DNA from: an uncultured Polaromonas sp.
GTDB taxonomy: Bacteria > Pseudomonadota > Gammaproteobacteria > Burkholderiales > Burkholderiaceae
Direction: 5' to 3'
Length of the DNA stretch: 7,989 nucleotides
Assembly (NCBI GenBank): GCA_946479075.1
Contig: CAMLDT010000161.1
Span: 1-7,989, forward strand
Shown in pieces: positions 1 through 6,064 of the stretch. The notes below the pieces were generated by a model that was given only the letters and a program-made list of their open reading frames with translations, searched no databases and was not told where the DNA came from. Each line of letters starts with the position of its first letter. Positions within the stretch are counted from its first letter, which is position 1. The translations under genes and the position numbers were made by a program.

Positions 1-71
1 TGCAGGTGCAGCTCGTCAATGACGGGCCGGTGACGATTCCCTTGCGGATCGCGCCTGCGGCGGGGTCCTAG
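1..71 (+). CDS. dtd: D-aminoacyl-tRNA deacylase, C-terminal end (partial)
   Basis: Only the last 22 codons and the TAG stop (69-71) are inside the window; the gene enters from the left edge with a split codon at bases 1-2. The peptide contains VQLVNDGPVTIPLRI, which matches the Dtd C-terminal motif (E. coli Dtd, as I recall it, ends with VSLVNDGPVTFWLQV). The NxGPVT segment is part of the active site that discriminates D- from L-aminoacyl groups. Dtd removes D-amino acids wrongly attached to tRNA and is a cytoplasmic housekeeping enzyme. The tail after the motif (APAAGS) is a few residues longer than in E. coli. The gene converges on the methyltransferase gene, with only 14 bases between the two stop codons. 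The identification rests on one short but very characteristic motif. Confidence 0.85.
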   Translation, partial: QVQLVNDGPVTIPLRIAPAAGS

Positions 72-88
72 CGCCTTGCCTGGCGCTA
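69..88. terminator. Palindrome holding both convergent stop codons, possible bidirectional terminator
   Basis: TAGCGCC (69-75) and GGCGCTA (82-88) are perfect inverted repeats of 7 bp around the 6-base loop TTGCCT. The outer three bases of each arm are the TAG stop of dtd (+ strand) and the TAG stop of the methyltransferase (- strand). The position between two convergent genes suits a bidirectional terminator, but neither side has a T-tract, so intrinsic termination would be weak. Confidence 0.4.
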
Positions 89-1195
89 CAAGGTGTGTGT
101 CCTGTCCCCTTCGGCAAACCCCAAAGCCTGCCACCCGTCCCAGGGGTGCGCCGGTGAATCCACCACAAAGGCGATCACCTTGAACAGCTCGCCCATCTCG
201 TGCTCGTTCACCAGCTTTTGCACCATCACACGTTCGGCCAGCGGCGCTTGCTCCATGCCGTCCAGCACGCCGCAGTTCAGCAGAAAACGCGCCTGGCTGG
301 TGTAGCCCAGCACCTGCAGGCCGGCCTCCTGCCCGGCCAGCGCGATGCCGCTGAAGTTGACGTGGGCGGTGATGTCTTTTTCGCCGACGTCCCGCAGCGC
401 ATCGGCATCCAGCAAATGACCGCGGTGGCACATCAGCGTGCCCATGCTGCGTTGCGGGTGGTAATACTCGTGCTCGGGGAAACCGTAGTCGATCAGGAAC
501 ACGGCGCCAGCCTGCAGCCGGTCAGCCAGCGTGGCCACAAAGGCTTCAGCCTGGGGGTGGATCTCGGTCAGGTAGTCGTGGCTGCCGACCACTTCAACAG
601 GCGGGCGCAGCGCGGTCGGCCGGTCGGCGTGGACGAACGTTTCATCCTGGACGGCAACACCCCGCTCCAACCAGATGCCATCGCAGCGCGCCAGCAACTG
701 GACCGGCATGGCATCGAGCACCTCATTGCCCACCACCACGCCCAGCATCTGCGCAGGGAGCTCGCTGACCCAGCGCACCGTGTCGCCCCAGGCCGCGAGC
801 CGCTCGCGCTGGCGCGCCTGCAGGCTGCCCGACAGATCAACAATCGTGTAGCGCTGGATCTGCGGGCCCAGGGCGCGCAGCAACTGCTCGGCCAGCGCGC
901 CCGATCCGGCGCCGAATTCCCAGACTTCATGGGTGGCTGTGGCCTGCAGCGCCTGGGCGACCTGCCGCGCCAGCGCCTGGCCGAAACGCGGCGACAGCTC
1001 CGGCGCCGTCACAAAATCGCTGCCGGAGCCTGGCATCAGGCCGAATTTGCGCGAATCATGGGCGTAATAACCGAGGCCCGGCGCGTACAGGGCCAGCGCC
1101 ATGAAACGGTCAAAGCCAATCCAGCCGCCGGCGGCGGCGATGGCCTCACGGATGTGCCCGGCGAGGGCGCTCGTTAAACTAGGGGGTGTCGTCAT
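86..1195 (-). CDS. Class I SAM-dependent methyltransferase, MidA/NDUFAF7 family
   Basis: This 369-residue protein belongs to the COG1565 / Methyltransf_28 family. It shows the family N-terminal block (GFDRFMALALYAPGLGYY, residues 27-44), the SAM-binding glycine motif EFGAGSG (93-99), the acidic end of strand 2 (VD, 119-120), the hallmark GNEVLDAMPV (156-165), and IDYGFPEHEYYHPQRS (235-250). The mitochondrial member NDUFAF7/MidA dimethylates an arginine of the complex I subunit NDUFS2 (bacterial NuoD). The bacterial substrate is unknown to me, so a role in respiratory complex assembly is only an inference. The frame stays open far upstream, but the start at 1195 (M-TTPPSL) fits family length, and the upstream extension would run antisense through the SDR gene. 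On its strand AGGGGTG lies about 12 bases before the ATG, a distant Shine-Dalgarno. It is divergent from the SDR gene. Confidence 0.88.
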   Translation of the reverse strand: MTTPPSLTSALAGHIREAIAAAGGWIGFDRFMALALYAPGLGYYAHDSRKFGLMPGSGSDFVTAPELSPRFGQALARQVAQALQATATHEVWEFGAGSGALAEQLLRALGPQIQRYTIVDLSGSLQARQRERLAAWGDTVRWVSELPAQMLGVVVGNEVLDAMPVQLLARCDGIWLERGVAVQDETFVHADRPTALRPPVEVVGSHDYLTEIHPQAEAFVATLADRLQAGAVFLIDYGFPEHEYYHPQRSMGTLMCHRGHLLDADALRDVGEKDITAHVNFSGIALAGQEAGLQVLGYTSQARFLLNCGVLDGMEQAPLAERVMVQKLVNEHEMGELFKVIAFVVDSPAHPWDGWQALGFAEGDRTHTL

Positions 1196-1261
1196 GATCG
1201 GGGGAGTCACCCCTGAATTGTCGGCGATTGCCCTGCCACGGGGCCAGCCTCCACCACCCGC
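1196..1261. promoter_or_regulatory. Divergent intergenic spacer, presumed promoter region
   Basis: These 66 bases separate the start codons of two divergent genes, so promoters for both should lie here or within the 5' ends. No clear -35/-10 pair is visible on either strand. A short inverted repeat GGGG-AGTCA-CCCC (1201-1213) could be an operator half-pair or chance in GC-rich DNA. The SDR start is preceded by a C-rich stretch without a Shine-Dalgarno. Confidence 0.35.
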
Positions 1262-2056
1262 ATGAATCCAGCCTTGCCTTCCCCTGTTGTTCTCGTCACC
1301 GGCGCTGCCAAACGGCTGGGCCGCGAGATCGCGCTCGCGCTGGCCGCAGGCGGCTGGCGGGTGGCCGTGCATTATCGCAGTTCGGAAGCAGATGCTATTA
1401 AAACAGTAGCTGATTGCGCACAACTGGCGGGGGCTGCAGCCCAGTTTTCTTGTGAACTGGACGACGAGGCCGCTGTCCGGGGCCTGTTGCCGAGCGTGGT
1501 CAGCCATTTCGGCCAGATCGATGCGGTGGTCAACAACGCTTCCACCTTTGAACACGACAACGCCGCCGGGTTTGGGTTTGCTGCTTTTGAAAAGCACATG
1601 CGCAGCAACACCGGTGCTGCCATCCTGCTGGCTCAGGCGCTGCATGCCCATGCGCTTGAGCGGCAGGCCACGGGGGCGGTGGTTGCGCAACCCGGCCGGT
1701 TTGCGGTCGTCAACCTGCTGGACCAGAAACTGTGGAACCCCAACCCCGACTTTTTCAGCTACACCCTGTCCAAAGCGGCACTGGAGGCGGCCAACACCCT
1801 GTTGGCGATGGCGCTGGCGCCGCAGGTGCGCGTGGTCGGTGTGGCGCCCGGCCTCACGCTGACCAGCCATTTGCTCAGTGACGAAAAGTTCGCGGCGCTG
1901 CACAAGCTTTCACCGCTGGGCCGCTCCTCCAACGCAGCCGATGTCGCGGCCACCGTCAAGTTTGCGCTGGAAAACACGTCCATCACCGGCACCACCTTGC
2001 TGGTGGACGGCGGTCAGCACTTGATGAAATTCGAGCGTGATTTCTCACTGATGTGA
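1262..2056 (+). CDS. SDR oxidoreductase, pteridine reductase / FolM-like
   Basis: This 264-residue classical-size short-chain dehydrogenase has the nucleotide-binding motif TGAAKRLG (13-20). The arginine inside the glycine motif (R18, TGxxxRxG) is the signature of pteridine reductase 1 and FolM rather than of ordinary SDRs. The family NNAS motif is at 91-94. The catalytic triad looks like D154, Y167, K171 (LLDQK then YTLSK): aspartate takes the place of the usual serine, as in PTR1. PG (196-197) and VDGG (248-251) complete the fold. The predicted reaction is NADPH-dependent reduction of a dihydropterin (dihydromonapterin or dihydrobiopterin) or dihydrofolate to the tetrahydro form, in the cytoplasm. 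It is followed 40 bases later by a FolB/FolX-family gene, which supports a pterin role. Residues about 45-60 are encoded by a repeat-like segment (1394-1436). SDR membership is near certain; pterin specificity is an inference from motifs and context. Confidence 0.9.
   Translation: MNPALPSPVVLVTGAAKRLGREIALALAAGGWRVAVHYRSSEADAIKTVADCAQLAGAAAQFSCELDDEAAVRGLLPSVVSHFGQIDAVVNNASTFEHDNAAGFGFAAFEKHMRSNTGAAILLAQALHAHALERQATGAVVAQPGRFAVVNLLDQKLWNPNPDFFSYTLSKAALEAANTLLAMALAPQVRVVGVAPGLTLTSHLLSDEKFAALHKLSPLGRSSNAADVAATVKFALENTSITGTTLLVDGGQHLMKFERDFSLM
1394..1436 (+). repeat. Interspersed repeat copy A, inside the SDR gene
   Basis: The blocks GCTATT (1394-1399), GTAGCTG (1406-1412), GCGC (1416-1419) and GGGCTG (1431-1436) recur at identical spacing at 7244-7286. 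Overall 28 of 43 bases match without gaps, with all 23 block bases identical. GCTAT and GTAGC can pair as a small stem. The A-rich spacer stands out against GC-rich surroundings. I recall similar GCTATT/AATAGCTGC elements as abundant in Comamonadaceae genomes, but could not check this. Confidence 0.5.
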
Positions 2057-2096
2057 GCGCGCATTCCTACACACGCACTGCGAGCCGCTACCCACC

Positions 2097-2468
2097 ATGT
2101 CTATCACACGGGGCAATCAGATACTGACGCTGAACGGTTTGCGTTTCGACGCCAACCTGGGAATTCTTGACCAGGAAAAGACCGCGCCGCAGCCGATCCA
2201 GGTGGATGCCGAACTGAACCTGGGCACGCAGCCGCTGCTGCCCAGCGATGACGACATCAGCCATGTGCTGGACTACCGCAAGGTGCGCCAGATCATCATC
2301 AACGAGTGCCGGGCCGAACATGTGAACCTGCTGGAAACGCTGATTGGCAAGCTCGCACACCGGCTGATGCAGTTGCCCGGCGTGTTGGGGGTGCGTGTGA
2401 AAATTGCGAAGCTGGAAATTTTTGAGGACTGCGAAGTGGCCATTCGCGTCGAAACCGGTCAATGGTGA
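2097..2468 (+). CDS. folB: Dihydroneopterin aldolase family protein (FolB/FolX), FolX-like
   Basis: This 123-residue protein is the usual length for the tunnelling-fold pterin family. The family landmarks are GILDQEKT near the N-terminus (E27), the conserved tyrosine in LDYRKV (Y60), the substrate-anchoring glutamate in LLETL (E80) and the catalytic lysine (K105, AKLE). FolB aldolases normally follow that lysine with proline. Here it is leucine, and the DYRKV, LLETL and KLEIF segments resemble my memory of E. coli FolX (NYRTV, LLEKL, DKLHAL), the dihydroneopterin triphosphate 2'-epimerase of the monapterin route. It could be the cell's folate-pathway aldolase (7,8-dihydroneopterin to 6-hydroxymethyl-7,8-dihydropterin plus glycolaldehyde) or a FolX-type epimerase. 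The pteridine-reductase-like SDR directly upstream favours a pterin-cofactor role. ttcA follows after 19 bases, so the three genes are probably co-transcribed. The start has only a weak Shine-Dalgarno. Confidence 0.85.
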   Translation: MSITRGNQILTLNGLRFDANLGILDQEKTAPQPIQVDAELNLGTQPLLPSDDDISHVLDYRKVRQIIINECRAEHVNLLETLIGKLAHRLMQLPGVLGVRVKIAKLEIFEDCEVAIRVETGQW

Positions 2469-2487
2469 ATGGGATGGATGAAACGTT

Positions 2488-3429
2488 ATGAGTGCTGTAC
2501 TGAATGAGCTGAAAAACGATGCCGGCGGCGCGGCGGATGCCAGCGCCAAAGCCGGGCTGAAGATCGAGCGCGAGGAACACAAGCTTGAAAAACGCCTGTG
2601 CCGCGAAGTCGGCCGCGCGATCATGGACTTCAACATGATCGAGGAAGGTGACAAGGTCATGGTCTGCGTGTCGGGCGGCAAGGACAGCTACGCCATGCTG
2701 GACATCCTGCTCAAGCTGCAAAAGCGTGCGCCCATCCATTTCGACCTGATTGCCGTCAACCTCGACCAGAAACAGCCCGGTTTCCCCGACCACATCCTGC
2801 CGCAGTACCTGGAAAAACTCGGTGTGCCTTTCCACATCGAAACCCAGGACACCTACAGCATCGTCAAGCGTGTGATCCCCGAGGGCAAGACCATGTGTTC
2901 GCTGTGCTCGCGCCTGCGCCGCGGCATTTTGTACCGTGTGGCCGAAGAACTCGGCGCCACCAAGATCGCGCTGGGCCACCATCGCGACGACATGCTGCAG
3001 ACCTTCTTCCTGAACATGTTTTTTGCCTCGCGCCTCAAGGGCATGCCGCCCAAGCTGGTCAGCGACACCGGCAAACATGTGGTGATCCGGCCCATGGCTT
3101 ATGTGCCCGAAAAAGACCTGATCAAGTGGGCCCAGGTGCGCGACTTTCCCATCATTCCGTGCACGCTGTGCGGCAGCCAGCAGAACCTGCAGCGTGTGCA
3201 GGTCGGCAACATGCTGCGCGAGTGGGACAAGAAGTTTCCGGGCCGGCTGGAAAACATGTTCACCTCGCTGCAGAACGTCGTGCCCTCGCACCTGATGGAT
3301 GGCAAGCAGCACGACTTTAAGGGCATCCGCAGCACCGGCATGCCGGACCCGGACGGTGACAAGGCCTTTGATGCCGAAGAGTTTTTTGCGCCATCGCGGC
3401 CAGGGCTGGCGGTGGTGGAACTTCAGTAA
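2488..3429 (+). CDS. ttcA: tRNA 2-thiocytidine(32) synthetase TtcA
   Basis: This 313-residue protein is close in length to E. coli TtcA (about 311). The PP-loop ATP-binding motif SGGKDS is at 62-67 and the GHHRDD motif at 163-168. The cysteines expected for the [4Fe-4S] cluster are C137 and C140 (CSLC) plus C225 (PCTLC). All hallmark residues are intact, so it should be active. The enzyme adenylates cytidine 32 of certain tRNAs and exchanges oxygen for sulfur to give s2C32, which tunes anticodon-loop behaviour. The start at 2488 is the only in-frame ATG close to the conserved region; the ATGs at 2474 and 2478 are out of frame. GGATGGA lies upstream as a possible ribosome site. The distance from folB is 19 bases, consistent with an operon. 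Confidence 0.96.
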   Translation: MSAVLNELKNDAGGAADASAKAGLKIEREEHKLEKRLCREVGRAIMDFNMIEEGDKVMVCVSGGKDSYAMLDILLKLQKRAPIHFDLIAVNLDQKQPGFPDHILPQYLEKLGVPFHIETQDTYSIVKRVIPEGKTMCSLCSRLRRGILYRVAEELGATKIALGHHRDDMLQTFFLNMFFASRLKGMPPKLVSDTGKHVVIRPMAYVPEKDLIKWAQVRDFPIIPCTLCGSQQNLQRVQVGNMLREWDKKFPGRLENMFTSLQNVVPSHLMDGKQHDFKGIRSTGMPDPDGDKAFDAEEFFAPSRPGLAVVELQ

Positions 3430-3430
3430 A

Positions 3431-3454
3431 TTCAAGCCAAATTTCAAGCCAAAT
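3431..3454 (+). repeat. Exact 12-bp tandem duplication in the ttcA-lipoprotein spacer
   Basis: TTCAAGCCAAAT occurs twice back to back (3431-3442 and 3443-3454) directly after the ttcA stop codon and before the Shine-Dalgarno GGAGG (3461-3465) of the next gene. It has the look of a recent slippage duplication, and it lengthens the spacer without touching either coding region. Confidence 0.8.
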
Positions 3455-3469
3455 GTGCCTGGAGGCCTT

Positions 3470-4102
3470 ATGCGACGAGCGCTGACAGCTATTATTTTAG
3501 GAGCATCCGTGATTGGCCTGCTGGGCGGTTGCGCCAGCTCGCGCCTGGTCAACAGTGATGTCACGAGTTTTGCGCGATGGACACCGGCGCCGCCGGCACC
3601 GGGTGCCAGCTACCGCTTTGAGCGCCTGCCCTCGCAGCAGCAGCCCGATGCGCGCCAGCCGGCGCTCGAAGGCCTGGCGCAGGCCGCGCTGGCCAAAGTC
3701 GGCCTGCAGCACAACCCCCAGGCCGCGGCCTTCAGCGTGCAGGTCAGCGCCACCACCCAGCCCATTCTGCGGCCGTCCTGGGACGGCTACGGTTATCCCT
3801 ATGGCGGTGGCTCCAGCGTGTTTATCGGCAGCGGCATTGGCGGGGGCGGCGGCAGCATCGGGTTTGGCTTTGGCGTGCCGCTGGGCGGCGGCGGCATGGA
3901 ACCCACACTCTACCGGCGCGATGTGAACCTGGTGATCCGCGAGCTGCGCGGCAACACCGCGGTCTATGAAACCCGCGCCTTCAGCGAAGACCCCTGGCCC
4001 GACGACGGCCCGGTGATTGCGACCATGCTGGACGCGGCACTGCGCAATTTCCCGGTGCCACCGGTCGGGACGCGGCGTATCAGCATCGAAATCCCCCGGT
4101 AG
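3470..4102 (+). CDS. Glycine-rich lipoprotein, DUF4136-like
   Basis: This 210-residue protein has a lipoprotein signal: charged MRR, a hydrophobic stretch (4-18) and lipobox LGGC with the lipidated cysteine at 21. The next residues (ASS) contain no aspartate at +2, so outer-membrane sorting is expected. The mature protein has a conserved-looking N-terminal part, a glycine-rich segment (106-142, with runs of four and five glycines) and a C-terminal part (146-209) containing LVIREL and a TMLDAALRNFP stretch like the end of DUF4136 proteins. The function is unknown. The frame is open upstream to 3299, but that portion overlaps ttcA. GGAGG four bases before the ATG at 3470 fixes the start. It follows ttcA by 40 bases. 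The DUF4136 assignment is from memory and moderate; the lipoprotein call is strong. Confidence 0.85.
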   Translation: MRRALTAIILGASVIGLLGGCASSRLVNSDVTSFARWTPAPPAPGASYRFERLPSQQQPDARQPALEGLAQAALAKVGLQHNPQAAAFSVQVSATTQPILRPSWDGYGYPYGGGSSVFIGSGIGGGGGSIGFGFGVPLGGGGMEPTLYRRDVNLVIRELRGNTAVYETRAFSEDPWPDDGPVIATMLDAALRNFPVPPVGTRRISIEIPR

Positions 4103-4200
4103 AGATGTTCGCCCCCATGCTCGTCACTGCGTGTACGTCGCTGCCCCCCGAGGGGGCTGTGCTTGCTCGGGGCGGCCCTTCGCTGCGCACGGCCCCCACG
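4103..4200. repeat. GC-rich intergenic hairpin element (Comamonadaceae-type repeat)
   Basis: The spacer after the lipoprotein gene holds GCCCCC-CGA-GGGGGC (4143-4157), a 6-bp stem with a 3-base loop. A second possible stem, GGGGC (4169-4173) with GCCCC (4192-4196), follows. The layout CTGCCCCCCGAGGGGGC followed by CTCGGGGCGGCCC matches my memory of a repeat scattered between genes in Polaromonas, Acidovorax and Variovorax. It may also stop transcription from the ttcA/lipoprotein unit, although no T-tract follows. Confidence 0.5.
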
Positions 4201-4217
4201 TCCCGCGATGGTTATCC

Positions 4218-4243
4218 GTTCGTCCTGAGCTTGTCGAAGGATG
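4218..4243. repeat. REP-like palindromic element
   Basis: CGTCCTGAGCTTGTCGAAGG (4221-4240) plus ATG is nearly identical to a short repetitive extragenic element I recall from many proteobacterial genomes (GTTCGTCCTGAGC...GTCGAAGGAC). CGTCCT (4221-4226) pairs with AGGATG (4238-4243) with one G-T wobble and an 11-base loop. Its right arm lies immediately upstream of, or inside, the candidate start region of the histidine phosphatase and supplies AAGGA. Confidence 0.6.
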
Positions 4244-4264
4244 TCGTGCATGGGGCGCTGCGCG

Positions 4265-4918
4265 GTGAGTGAGGCGGCGCGTGTGCTGGCGATCCGCCAT
4301 GGCGAAACTGCCTGGAACGTGGACACGCGCATCCAGGGGCAGCTCGACATCGGGCTCAATGACATCGGCCGCTGGCAGGCCGGACGGCTGGCACAGGCGC
4401 TGGCGGGCGAACCCATCAGTGCCATTTATGCGAGCGATCTCGGCCGCGCGTTTGAAACCGCGCAGCATGTCAGCCGCGCCACCGGCGTGCCGGTGACTCC
4501 GGAGCCCGGCCTGCGCGAGCGGCATTTTGGCGAGTTCCAGGGCCGGACTTTTGCCGACATCGAAAGCGAGCTGCCCGAGCAAGCCATGTTGTGGCGCACC
4601 CGCGATCCCGACTTTGCACCCGCCGGTGGTGAGTCACTGAAGCAGTTGCGCGAGCGCGTGGTCAGCACCGCCCACCGGCTGGCGGCGCAGCATCCGGGTG
4701 AACTGATCATGATGGTCGGGCACGGCGGCGTGCTGGATGTGTTGTACCGCGCCGCGACCCGGCTGGAGCTGCAGGCGCCGCGCACCTGGGCGCTGGGCAA
4801 TGCGGCCATCAACCGCCTGCTCTGGACGCCCGAGGGTTTCTCGCTGGTCGGTTGGGCCGACACCCAGCACCTGGAGCGTGAGGCCGATGCTCAACCTCTG
4901 GACGAAACGAGTACCTGA
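4265..4918 (+). CDS. Histidine phosphatase family protein (phosphoglycerate mutase-like)
   Basis: With a GTG start at 4265 this is a 217-residue member of the branch-2-like phosphatase / cofactor-dependent phosphoglycerate mutase superfamily (GpmB/CobC/PhoE type). The phosphate-accepting RHGET is at 11-15 (catalytic H12), SDLGRA carries R61, the acid/base glutamate is in LRER (E85), and the second histidine is in VGHGG (H153). All four are present, so phosphatase activity is expected; the substrate cannot be told. Start choice: in-frame ATGs at 4241 and 4250 would add 8 or 5 residues (MSCMGRCA...). The first lies in the REP-like arm; the second has AAGGA eight bases upstream. GTG 4265 gives the N-terminal length I expect (about ten residues before RHG). 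The stop overlaps the next gene's ATG by one base (TGATG), suggesting translational coupling. Confidence 0.88.
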   Translation: MSEAARVLAIRHGETAWNVDTRIQGQLDIGLNDIGRWQAGRLAQALAGEPISAIYASDLGRAFETAQHVSRATGVPVTPEPGLRERHFGEFQGRTFADIESELPEQAMLWRTRDPDFAPAGGESLKQLRERVVSTAHRLAAQHPGELIMMVGHGGVLDVLYRAATRLELQAPRTWALGNAAINRLLWTPEGFSLVGWADTQHLEREADAQPLDETST

Positions 4919-6045
4919 TGTATCTGCTGTCTGACCTGCTGGGCCGTCCCGCGGCCGACATCGACACCCCGGCGCTGGTGATTGACCTCGACGCCATGGA
5001 GCGCAACTTGGCGCTCATGGCGGCGTTTGCGGCGAAACACGGCGTCAAGCTGCGGCCGCACGCCAAGATGCACAAAAGCGCGACCCTTGCGAAGTTGCAG
5101 ATGGCACACGGCGCGGTCGGTGTCTGTGTGCAGAAAACCTCGGAGGCCGAGGCGCTCGCGGCGCTGGGCGTGAACAACATCTACATCAGCAACGAGGTGA
5201 TCTCCCCCTTCAAGCTCAAACGCGTGGTGGCACTGGCGCGCGAACTCGACGCGCTGGGCGGGCAACTGGCCATTGCCGTGGACAGCGCGGAAGGCCTGCA
5301 GCGGATGGCGCAAGCGGTGCATGGACAACACAGCGTCATCCGTGTGTTCATCGAGATCGATGTGGGCCACGGCCGCTGCGGCGTGGCGCCGGGGGCGGCC
5401 GCTGTGCCGCTGGCGGCCGAAATCGCCCGGCACACTGCGCTGCAGTTCGGTGGCCTGCAGGCCTACCATGGCCGGGCCCAGCATTTGCGCACGGTGGCCG
5501 AGCGGCATGCCGGCATTGCCGAAGTGGTGGGCCATGTGCAGGCGACCCAGGCTGCGCTGCAGGCCGCGGGCTTCGAGGTGCCGCTGGTGACCGGCGCCGG
5601 CACCGGCACCTTTTCGCTGGAAACCGCCAGCGGCGTCTATGGCGAACTGCAGGCCGGCTCGTATTTGTTCATGGACCGCGATTACGCCAGCAACGAGCAT
5701 GATCCCGCGCAGCCCTCGTTTGAGCACGCGCTGTTTGTCAAAAGCCAGGTGATGAGCGTCTGCGCCGACCATGCCGTGGTGGACGCCGGCCACAAAAGCC
5801 ACGCCATCGATTCCGGCCTGCCGGCGGTGCACGGGCTGGCGCTGGCGTATTTCAACGGCGGCGATGAACACGGCATCCTGCGTGGCGCCGTGCTGCCGGC
5901 CATCGGCGAGACGGTGTGGCTGATCCCCGGCCACTGTGACCCAACCGTCAACCTGCACGAGCATATGCTCGGTGTGCGCGGCGGCCTGCAGCATGGCAAG
6001 GTCGAGCAGATCATCAGGGTTGATGCCAGAGGTGCGCTGACCTGA
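4918..6045 (+). CDS. DSD1 / D-threonine aldolase-like PLP enzyme
   Basis: This 375-residue fold-type III PLP protein has an alanine-racemase-like N-terminal barrel. TPALVIDLDAMERN (17-30) opens the barrel, and RPHAKMHK (46-53) carries the expected PLP lysine K50. Near the C-terminus, PGHCDPTVNLHE (337-348) matches the metal-binding motif of D-threonine aldolase and D-serine dehydratase, with H339 and D341 as the likely ligands. Relatives cleave D-threonine or D-3-hydroxyaspartate to glycine plus aldehyde, or dehydrate D-serine; sequence alone does not choose among them. A soluble enzyme of D-hydroxy amino acid breakdown is the best description. It overlaps the upstream phosphatase gene by one base and is followed 19 bases later by the membrane fusion gene, so the three are probably one transcript. 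No independent Shine-Dalgarno is visible. Confidence 0.9.
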   Translation: MYLLSDLLGRPAADIDTPALVIDLDAMERNLALMAAFAAKHGVKLRPHAKMHKSATLAKLQMAHGAVGVCVQKTSEAEALAALGVNNIYISNEVISPFKLKRVVALARELDALGGQLAIAVDSAEGLQRMAQAVHGQHSVIRVFIEIDVGHGRCGVAPGAAAVPLAAEIARHTALQFGGLQAYHGRAQHLRTVAERHAGIAEVVGHVQATQAALQAAGFEVPLVTGAGTGTFSLETASGVYGELQAGSYLFMDRDYASNEHDPAQPSFEHALFVKSQVMSVCADHAVVDAGHKSHAIDSGLPAVHGLALAYFNGGDEHGILRGAVLPAIGETVWLIPGHCDPTVNLHEHMLGVRGGLQHGKVEQIIRVDARGALT

Positions 6046-6064
6046 CCCCGGCCAGAATGGCGGC

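Noticed and set aside
200..1177. 325-codon open frame on the + strand opposite the methyltransferase
   Set aside because: Arg/Gln/His-rich shadow typical of GC-rich DNA; the opposite strand encodes a motif-complete methyltransferase.
1201..1213. GGGG-AGTCA-CCCC as a defined operator
   Set aside because: Only a 4-bp stem in GC-rich DNA; too short to assign to a regulator.
1196..1903. Upstream extension of the methyltransferase reading frame to a 605-residue protein
   Set aside because: The extra 236 residues lie antisense to the SDR coding region, are low in recognisable motifs, and precede the family N-terminus; the start at 1195 gives normal length.
2299..3564. 421-codon open frame on the - strand opposite folB and ttcA
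   Set aside because: Histidine- and glutamine-rich shadow frame with no domain; ttcA on the other strand is unmistakable.
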